Assembly (NCBI GenBank): GCA_016508695.1
Contig: VNKQ01000012.1
Coordinates: 496,001 to 560,000 of the forward strand
Length of the DNA stretch: 64,000 nucleotides
From: Hyphodiscus hymeniophilus
Taxonomy: Eukaryota > Ascomycota > Leotiomycetes > Helotiales > Hyphodiscaceae
Direction of reading: 5' to 3'
In this document: one piece after another, positions 55,556-64,000 of the stretch
How positions within the stretch are numbered: the first letter of the stretch is position 1
Layout of the letters: each line of letters opens with the position of its first letter
The notes under the pieces: model-generated
The model's input: the letters and a program-made list of their open reading frames with translations, nothing else
The model's database searches: none
Told to the model about the DNA's origin: nothing
Program-made: the position numbers and the translations under genes

Positions 55556-58500
55556 ACGATTCGCGACCGCTCTGGAAAGCCTGGCCACAGTAGCTGGACG
55601 CGTGCGGCCAACAGATTAGAAAAAACGTAATGATAACCAAATTGGGACTATAGCTGCTGTGTCTGCTATATTGCTTAGATCAGACCCATTGATTGTGTCT
55701 CCGGTGTGGAACAGCTCAGTCCATTGCCCCTTCTTTAGCGGGGTTCTGACCCCCCCTAGAGTCCCTGCATCTCCTCCATTGACATATTCTTCTTGTGCAA
55801 CTCCAGTAGCAGCGTCGCTAAATCTTCTTAGTATGTTGAGGAATATTGGAGGGTTCGGGACACAGATTGATAAATGGGAACGAAGGCAATGATGGCTATG
55901 ACTCAACGAGCATCTGTCAAGATCCAGAATTTCCGTAGACGTATCAGTCTTTGGTAAGATCCCGAGACTGTGCGAAGCTTCGTGGTAGAACTACCGGTTC
56001 TCATACTGAAAGAATAGGAAGCGCGAACTGAATACATTGATTCGATTTGCCAGGCGTCCGATTTAGGTTCATCCAGGCATGTACTGTCAGATACCCGACC
56101 TGCAATACAGGGTTAGGATCATGAGAAATAAGTCTCAGCCAATCCGTAACGAAAATAAAGAGCAACCGCCGGCCGCCGTTCAGTCCGACCCAGCTTGAAG
56201 GTTGCCGGATCACAGTGTTCTCAGGATGCGAGAAGCACCTTGTCTTACACACTCAATGGACCCGAGAACCCTCAGTGTCCGGGATAATATTCCTCAGGAC
56301 TTTTCCAGAGTTGGGAGACACCTGTCAAGCAACGGCGTTTTTTTGGTTCTCATCAGTCTCCCTTGCAATGTAGCTAAGGTTATCTGTCCTCGATTTTTCG
56401 AGAGGAAGATCATTCATAGTGCTAACCCTTTAAAATCGATACCAGCGCCGATATCGAAACTTCCCGACCCTTGGCGGTGATGTTCTAGACATCAATAGTC
56501 TTTAAGGCGACATCAAATTCCAGCGTATTTCTCTGGCAAATGGAAGATGGTAAACCTCCTTGACACTGGTGACACCCGAACCCATATCCTGCCAGTACCG
56601 CCACTGGTAGCGAAGTGTTAAAACTGACGGGACGCTTGAAGCACTACAAGATATGGTGTACGGCACCAGTGGTCCAGTCCACGAGTTGCTGTAGCATGAG
56701 CGGAAAAGGCGGCTACAACAGCTTCAGCATTTCGACCTGCCCAGAAGCATGATCGACTCGATTACAATGAAAGAAATGCGACGAGGAGACTCCAGCGCCT
56801 CCATACTACTGGAGGTTTCACAACTTCAAATCCGTTGCACAGCATGCGCGAGGTAGAATGTCGAAACTCGAGGCGCGCGTGGAGGAATGGTGACTAGACT
56901 CATTATCCCTTTACGCATGTCTACGCCTCACGCACGCATTCTTGTAGACTTGAGACTCATTGGTAATCTTAATCTCCTCCTATCATTTTTCGACACAATG
57001 GTAGGGGGTCTTGCCTTTCTTCACGACCACTTGGCAGTATCGAAATCAGCACGGACGGTCAACATGGCGGGGAAGCTGTCAACCCCTCCATGCCCACGAC
57101 TTTGTACCGCGGCGAGCACTCCAATAAATGATTGTAAATTCCCCCACAATTTAAATGCTGAGAAGAGTTCCCGCAGACTTGATCTCCCCATCGAAAGTAT
57201 GCTTGCACTCCTCTTTGCTGCGAACGAACAATTTTGATGACTTTCCTACCCCGGGTCATAATGCATGTGTTATTACCCCTCCAACAGAAAGCAATGCGCT
57301 TTGGATTTCATAACTTGACAAACAAGCTCCTGGCAGACGCTCGCTCTTGATCAGCTTAAAGATAGAAAACCTCGTCAGGACCTAATTATATTATCTTAAA
57401 GAAGAACCACCCCTGTCCAGATCCATAAGCTGATACAACACCACGATTCTCCAGAAAAAGGTACATCTCGAGCCCCAAAGGATCGGCCGGACACACGGCC
57501 AGAAAAAGGCCAATCCCCTCCTGGACCTCATACATCGCCTCCACCCGTCTCTGGAGCACCCCTTATCTCGACCCCAGAAGCACGTCTTGGTCCACTGTCC
57601 CACAGCGCGTGATTCTCCGTGGCGTGTTTCTCTGTTTCTATCTCCTCAACATTTTCAGCCCTCGGATGTGCCTTCCAATCCATGACTACGGAAGCCAGGA
57701 CGCGGGACGGGAGGGGGAATTTGTAAGGGGTCAGGGTCTGCTTGATACAGTAGGACCTGTGCTCGAAAGTCTAAATCCGAGGTCGTGGCATTGGTGGCGT
57801 TGCAGAGCGGGGTTTTGTGAGTGGTTGATGGCGAGGATTCGTGTGGTGCGAGTCAGGTGGGAGCGGTGAGGGATTCTTTTCCATTGGATCGAGAGATGGT
57901 AACTTGGATAATCAAGATATGAGATAGAGCAACGTGGTGTCTGCCATATTGGGAATGAGTGGTGAAAAAAATGGTGAATGAAGACGTGGATTTGTTTACG
58001 ATTGGCTCATTGGATGAATAAAGGTGATGCTCATTCGAGCCTTGCCAGCCTCTTCCAAAAGCAGAAAAACACAGTACTCTCCTCCTCCATCCAGCACCAG
58101 GGCGTCGCAGCGACGCATGAAAGCGGAGACAGTTTTTGATGTGTCCGTGTTGCACGGCATTAGTATGGATGAGCTCTTCTTCTTTCCATTAGCAAATCAC
58201 TGTATATAATCATGACTGCAGGACTATGGCGGAAAATCAAGATCTCGAACGTGATATCGCCGGAAAACTTCGCTAGCCTTGCAGTACTGAAGAAGAAAGC
58301 CCTCGATGTGGAGAAAGACATATGCATGGAGTGCATCTCAACCCCAGAAACGTGATGCTAGAAAACTCTGCCTGGACCTCCCCCGCTTCTGGACTCCTTG
58401 CTTGGGCTGATCTCTCCACCATTGGATTCAACGTTTTGAAGACGATATGTTCCCCGCCTTGTGCCACGATCTTGCGAAGAGGCATGCAGAGTGCTGTCAA

Positions 58501-59341
58501 CGAAACGTGGAATCTTGGTAAGAGGGTGGTGATCGCTGATACTGAGCCAGCATTCAGTCGCATCTGGGGACGGGAGGACTTAGCTCGTCTCCTGGCAATG
58601 GCGATCAGGGAAAGCGGGATGAGTTACTAAGTAGAGGAGAGGGGTTGTGGCAAAGGTTATTGGTACTTCGAGACTTTGCAAGGCTTCACTAAGTACTCAT
58701 TTACTCCAGCTTTGGAAATTCTACTACTGTATGTAGTATATAATTGATTAGACAGACTGACAAGATGGTAAGAGGAATTGAAGATCGGCAGCACCAGGTG
58801 ACGAAGATATGGGATAGACAGAGCGTGTTTCGATCAAGAACTTGGTACTTCTACTATAAAACACCTTGGGGAAGACAGACGGTAACATCAACTACATTTA
58901 CTCAAGACAATCATTACCAATGATCCATCCATATCTTGATACATACTTTTTCACACAACTGCACTCGCGTCATTGCCACAATCAGACCTCACTGTCGCCA
59001 TCCTCGCCTGATAATCTCCCCATCTCCCACCTCGCACCGAGAAAGTCATTCGATACAGTAAGGTACCGTCACATGCAAAGTACCTTGTACTCTCCTGCTT
59101 CCCTACGTACAGGTCCAATAAAACAAACAGAGTGAAACCTACCCCGCCGCCATAAAACGCAAGCCTACCTAGACGGCCGATCTCCTTCCCCTCAGCTCAG
59201 GGTCTCTGAGCATGTACGAAGGGTCTCATCCTCAACACGCTTGGTGGTAATAATAGGGTGTTGAATCTCCCGATGCCGGCGCTCGAACGCGGATAGTGGA
59301 ACAACTTACTAACAGTAAGGAAAACAACAGCTTGTCCTTAC

Positions 59342-59373
59342 CCCTCCATCCCCATCCCCATCCCCATCCCCAA
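59342..59373. repeat. CCCCAT short tandem repeat
   Basis: Five near-perfect copies of a CATCCC unit on the plus strand. Confidence 0.85.
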
Positions 59374-60450
59374 GCTCCATACTCCAGCAGGAAACATTGG
59401 GATCCAACATCCGGTCCATAAAGCCAGAGGGCTGTCGTTGAGGAAGTCGCCCCTCGTTTGGTTTTTATATGGGGAATGGGATGTGCATGATGTGAGGCGA
59501 GACGGTGGGGCAGAGAGAGCTCCAGGGATTGAGCAATGGGCGGCACGAGCTCCACACCCCCTTTTTAGGCGAGGTGAGTGAAGTGAGGTGGGACGGAGTT
59601 CGCCTGAGGGAGATATCTCTAGGCGAGGACGGGTGCCAGTGAATGAAAACTCTCATATGCTGTGGGCCATGGCTACTATGGCTCGGTTTAATGATGAGCG
59701 TTTGTCTCGCAGCATAGTCTGAGGCCATTGTTCGACGTTCCAGAAGGCTCCGAACGAAGGCTCTGTGTTTGACGCACGGAATATGTTACCCTCTTGGTTT
59801 CCAGAGGGAAAGTTTCACGATACTATGACTGATTCCTAAGCTCCACGTCTTTCGAAACCCATCTCAGGTAAGAAGAGGGGTGCAGCTGGTTCCAAGAGGG
59901 TTGATGCTTCAAACCAATCACTCCAGTCCACTCCCGTCAAACCCCAGAGAAGGGTTTTGTTCTCCGACTCTCCAGCTTTCGCCTCCATCCTCCAGTACAG
60001 CTTTACGAAATTATTTAGTAGAGAACCGACTCCATCTAGATCCCAACCCATAACAGGACCTATACTTAACAAGTATAATCCAATCACTCAACGACCTACC
60101 GTACCCTCACTCACTCACAAAATATCAACCCATCTCCCCCAACCAGTCCATCAAAAGTTCAAAACACATTCATCTCCCTCCCAATCCCAAACAAGCAAAT
60201 CAAGCCCCAAGGAAAAAATCCTTCCTCCCGCGTCCGCCCGCAGCAAGCCGCTCAGAAGGCCGCGACGCGCTTGTCCCGTAATCATCCAACCTCGGAGCTA
60301 GGTCCACGAACCCTGGCCATCTCGACACTACACCACCTACAGCGGCCAAGGCGTTGGTGTGGGTCTAGCCCGCCCTCTGCTCTATTTCTGCGCGTTTGGC
60401 GTGCGTGGTGGGATGTGGAAAGCGGTGGGAAGGCGGGTGGGCTTTGATGA

Positions 60451-60476
60451 GTTGATTTGATTTGATTTGATTTGAT
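60451..60476. repeat. TTTGA pentamer repeat
   Basis: Five copies of TTTGA/GATTT in tandem. Confidence 0.85.
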
Positions 60477-61544
60477 GACAACGTGCAGGCGTCGTGGACC
60501 GCGGTATTATCATTGGGCAGGGAGATGTCCGTTTTGGGGTTTAGTGGATTCGGGATGGGATGGTTTATGTGATCTTGATCTTGTGTTCCGGAAAAGGTAG
60601 AGGTGTGTGGCTGTGAAGTGTGAAGGCGGGAGGGAGGAGGGAAGGGGGGAGGAAGTGTGGGAGAGGGTTCATGCCCTGAAGTCCCAAGGGGTCGTGATAC
60701 AGGAGAGATAAATCCTCAGCCTCACAGTACTGTAGAAGAGGAGAGGGCAACTTGGTTGGTGTTTCAGCACTTTCAACCCCCCGTACGCAGGAAAGAGGTA
60801 GGGTGAGAACTCAGAATGTCGTCATTGAAATTGAAATATTCCCATGAGGACCTACGGATACGGAGTACAACTGGCTGGAGCGAGGGGAGCTTCAACCACG
60901 CCGGATGAATGAAGAGTTGAACCCCACTGCGGATAATATAGCTGAGGATTCTGAGGAGGTCGATTGCTTGTGCTTTAACTGCTACTGTCGTGTACTGCGG
61001 TGCAGTAGAGAAGCATCGAAGCAAATCGCATGGATTGGATGGATTAATACCCGCCTCAAGCTCCTCCCGACACTCCTGAGTACAGTGTAGCGAAATGAAC
61101 GGAACGGAATACTACAATCATAGCGTGGTCTACGCATTCATGGCTGTTTGGTTTATCTGGTAGATTATGTAAGAGGACACTAACTTATACTCAGGCATCA
61201 TTGTCAAGTTCTCGAAGATCTGATGTGTGAGGTGTGCCATTATTCCAGTGTGTGGCGGTGTTCCATACCCAATTCCAGCCTCTCCTCAGCCAAAAAATGC
61301 TGGACAGTGGACCTCAACTGTGGCGCTCTCAACTCCTGCTAGCCCGCCCTTCAAACCACTACCTCAGAACCCACTTCCCGATTATTGCAGTCAGCAATGT
61401 GTCAGTCCTGCGTCCTGCCGTTTACTGTGGCGTCGCTTGCATCCTTCCTCTGGGCCTGCCTGTTGCTCCCCACGCTCTTCGTCCACCAAGGTTTAGAGAC
61501 GGCTGTTGATTGGGCACCTCGAGAGGGTCTCGCGCGAGAATGCC

Positions 61545-61552
61545 TTGCTTTT
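61545..61552. repeat. Left 8-bp target-site duplication
   Basis: TTGCTTTT immediately before the left terminal inverted repeat. It is identical to the copy at 62096-62103. Confidence 0.9.
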
Positions 61553-62095
61553 GGCGAGTGATTCCCCCCCCCCTATTTGGATTCCCCCCCCCCTCTAACT
61601 TAATGGGGTATCACACCATATTTTTCATGCGCCACCTGGATACTGCCAGGTACTAGTATTTTTGGTGTATCGCTATACTAATTATAGGTACCTGGATATA
61701 TCCAATATCTCTATAAGTAATTATTGCGTATACCCGGACTTGAAGGTGAAAATATCTAGGCCTGGGAAAGGGGTGTAGCTGACGCTATCCCAGACGCACG
61801 CGCAGCAGCAAGATCAGTATCAATTTGAGTGGGAGACGCTGTAGGAGTAGTAGCTTGGGCATCGGGAGAAGACATTTTGAGAGCGACGGTGAGGTAGCGA
61901 CGACGAGGTCAAGAATGAGTACTGATGCTACGGGTATAGAGATCGCGATTATTTACTATGGAGGTCGCGTACCCTTGACACCGCTTTCCACTTCAAGTGA
62001 CGACGACGACGACGCGAACCCAATATGGTACTGATACCTAGTTAAGTTAGAGGGGGGGGGGGAATCCAAATAGGGGGGGGGGGGAATCACTCGCC
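61553..62095. mobile_element. Non-autonomous inverted-repeat DNA transposon, hAT-like by target duplication
   Basis: A 543-bp element. Its ends are inverted copies of GGCGAGTGATT, then a C run, CTATTTGGATT, a second C run, and CTCTAACTTAA. The first C run is 10 at the left and 12 at the right; the second is 10 and 11. Similarity continues imperfectly for about 30 more bases (GGTATCA...ACCATATT). It is flanked by a perfect 8-bp duplication, TTGCTTTT (61545-61552 and 62096-62103). Eight-base target duplications are typical of hAT elements. The interior has no transposase; only a short frame on the minus strand. The near-identical ends point to fairly recent insertion. A single copy is seen in this window. 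Confidence 0.9.
61756..61875 (-). pseudogene. Possible leftover transposase N-terminus inside the element
   Basis: A 39-residue minus-strand frame starting MSSPDAQATTPTASP and ending at a TAG. Its Ser/Thr/Pro/Ala-rich start is like the unstructured N-termini of fungal transposases, but nothing diagnostic is present. If real, the element would be an internally deleted copy of a longer transposon. Confidence 0.3.
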
Positions 62096-62103
62096 TTGCT
62101 TTT
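62096..62103. repeat. Right 8-bp target-site duplication
   Basis: TTGCTTTT immediately after the right terminal inverted repeat. It is identical to the copy at 61545-61552. Confidence 0.9.
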
Positions 62104-64000
62104 CAAGCGCTTCACTTCAAAAGGAGCATGGCATGGATGGCACGGGGCTGGAGATGGGGGCCACGCCCATGCTTCTACTGTACGGTTTACGCACGCTCGT
62201 ATTTCGTATGCGATGGGAGATTTGGAAAGGATGTGCTTGGTTGGGTGCTTGCTTTTTTGATATCTGATTTGGCGTCCTGGCCTCCTTCACCGCTATGTTG
62301 GGATCTCACCAAGAATCTTGATGCATGGACTGGCTTATCTCCAGACGGGCTGGGGCAAGAATGCATGCGGGTACGTAAATGTCTGGCTTGTTAATTGGGG
62401 AAGGTAGTCGATGCGTGCGTGCTTGAGAAAGATTGAGATGAGACCTGGAGTGCAGCGTTGCGAGTGCAGCCCCTCCGAGGAATGCAAAGCAAATCTGCAG
62501 ATTTTAGGAATCCGGGGACGGTGACTTCAGACGATGTCTACACGGAATGATTGGTGAAAGGCAATGAATGGCCAGTGTCTCGTCGCAGTCGTACGCTGGA
62601 TCGTGCGCGCGTTTCTAAACGACATGGAAACGAGTTGTGCCTTGGAATGACAGATGAGAAATGAAGTCATCGTGAGGTGCCTCTGCGCCACGCCAAAAAA
62701 GCAAAGATCGCGGGAGTAGCCAGGCGTCGTTGCTGTCAGCTTGTACTTGTCATGGGGTTGTCAAGAACAGGAATGGGAATGGAGATGGGAATTTAATGTT
62801 AAAAGGACGTCCTCGTGATGTTGGTTGTTGACGATCCCGTCAATTAGTGAGCGGCGACATCCGCTGGTGGGACCGTGGATCAGGTACTTCGTCGATCTGG
62901 GTAAATAGGGTGACGCGAAAGGTACTGTACCTCCGTGCTGCAAACATCGTGATGCTTAGTCCTGACTTTACGAGAGCGGAAAGTGGGGGGAGGTAGGTAG
63001 GGTAGGCTTGCTGAGGTGGGCTTGGGGCCTTGGCTGTGGTAGGCTCCTGAAACGAGGCTGATGATGAGGATGATGAGGATGAAGAACCGGCTCTCTCGGA
63101 TCTCCATGGGAACCTTGGGAGGAGAGACGAGTACGGTTATGGAATATGGGAGGATGACAATGCGTTGGGACTTGGAGGTCAAGTGGCCATTCTGATTCTG
63201 ATTAGATTACATGTCGTGGAACCGATGGCGATTCCAGCGGTTCTGGTGTTATGCGACTGGAGACTGTTACGTTGTCGGTGGGTGGATAAATGTCGCCCAT
63301 ATGGTATTTCTCGGCATTCCAACTTCTCCATCATGGCCTCTCGTCGTCGCACATCATCAGATAAGCCTTCCCCCGCCATGTGCGAGCCGACGTTTCACTG
63401 CATAGGACGGTGAGATGCGAGTGGAAGAGCTCTTGGTCCAATTAATATAAATGCGGGTAAGACTGTCAAGGCGCACCACATTCTCGAGACCGAGTTCCGG
63501 TTTTCGGTTCAAAATCCACGTTTGGATGAATCCTTCTTGGCCGTTGAACTGCAGATAGATGGTTTCGTAAATTGTGGTGACCAGGCTTGCGCAAGCATGG
63601 CCACGCCTGCCTATTAATTGTCTGGTGCGTACGGAATACAGTATTTGTAGATTGTACTGTACTCGTACATATGCAGCATCCCGGTCACACAGCAGGCTTT
63701 CCTTCTGTATGGGTATTGGATCATTGGATGCCGGGCGCATCCTATTGGTATTCTGTATTCTTCGTGGTTATTGTTCTGGAAGGTGGAGGGGAAAAGGTGG
63801 AAGCTATCGTTCAATGTCCTCTTCTTCCCGAAGCAACAGCTGTCTCTGAACATGCCACTTGTGGTTCGACGGCAAGGCTGATCATATGGAGAATGGTGGC
63901 AACGAAGTGATCGATATCGGGGGTCAGATCATGTTTATGTTCCGAAGGTACCGATGCAGCAGGAAAGTCCCTTTGTTGATCAGGTCCTGGCACTTGTGGG
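62104..64000. other. Gene-poor right end
   Basis: About 1.9 kb with short frames only. Near 63059-63080 a GAT/GAG-rich track occurs (gatgatgaggatgatgagg). No gene is supported. It may be the flank of a gene beyond the window. Confidence 0.4.

Larger units (their letters stand above)
55556..61552. other. Long gene-poor region
   Basis: About 6 kb without a gene I can support. Open frames near 55.6-55.9, 56.9-57.2 and 58.2-58.6 kb have protein-like composition, but no domain, start context or linking introns. It could hold decayed genes. Simple repeats are CATCCC (59344-59372) and TTTGA (60451-60476). Regions near 57.4-58.1 and 59.4-60.3 kb are mixed, with no inverted or direct repeats that I noticed. 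Confidence 0.4.

Noticed and set aside
58212..58630. Two plus-strand frames (one starting MTAGLWRK, one ending ESGMSY) that might be exons of one gene
   Set aside because: No donor/acceptor pair clearly joins them and no domain is seen. They may be decayed gene remains.

Overview
This window looks like a chromosomal segment of a filamentous ascomycete. The genes carry short introns (mostly 44-160 nt) with GTRNGT-like donors, CTAAC/CTGAC-like branch points and CAG/TAG acceptors. The families are typical of Pezizomycotina: Zn2Cys6 regulators, DUF6604, Atg17, GH16 and an ABC-G half transporter. The gene set and protein style suggest Leotiomycetes, but I cannot prove the class from sequence alone. 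Gene density is moderate, with two long gene-poor, repeat-rich stretches (about 7.6-11.6 kb and 12.8-15.7 kb) and a gene-poor right end (55.6-64 kb).

Layout. 1-5 kb: a Zn2Cys6 regulator cut by the left edge, divergent from atg17, which carries a -1 frameshift, then a convergent MetE-type methyltransferase gene with a 10-nt micro-exon. 6.3-7.6 kb: an unrecognised Ser-rich protein. 11.7-12.8 kb: a C2H2 regulator behind a long upstream region with two adjacent hairpins. 15.8-20 kb: an FMN 2-hydroxy-acid oxidase and a single-pass membrane protein with a Gln/Ala/Ser ectodomain split into tiny exons. 20.7-24 kb: three small genes of unknown function, one with a predicted N-myristoylation signal and one with twin proline-rich motifs. 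25-28.4 kb: a DUF6604 protein whose second intron is mostly a GGGAAA hexamer array. 29.5-34.2 kb: a 1505-residue repeat protein ending in KDEL. 35.3-40.8 kb: a Doa10/Ssm4-type ER ubiquitin ligase. 41.3-44.4 kb: a GNAT acetyltransferase and a second Zn2Cys6 regulator. 46-49.3 kb: a secreted GH16 glucanase divergent from a zinc alcohol dehydrogenase. 50.2-50.8 kb: an RNase T1-type ribonuclease that seems to lack a signal peptide. 51.3-55.6 kb: a MOCOS-like NifS-fold protein divergent from an ABC-G transporter. 61.55-62.1 kb: a 543-bp inverted-repeat transposon with a perfect 8-bp target duplication.

No biosynthetic backbone gene, CRISPR array, rRNA or tRNA is visible. Two neighbours relate to the ER (the KDEL repeat protein and the Doa10 ligase, head-to-head across about 1.15 kb), which may be chance. 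The divergent sulfurtransferase-like/ABC-G pair is the best candidate for a small co-regulated unit. Exon joins were chosen by hand from splice motifs and reading frame, and none has been checked against transcripts.
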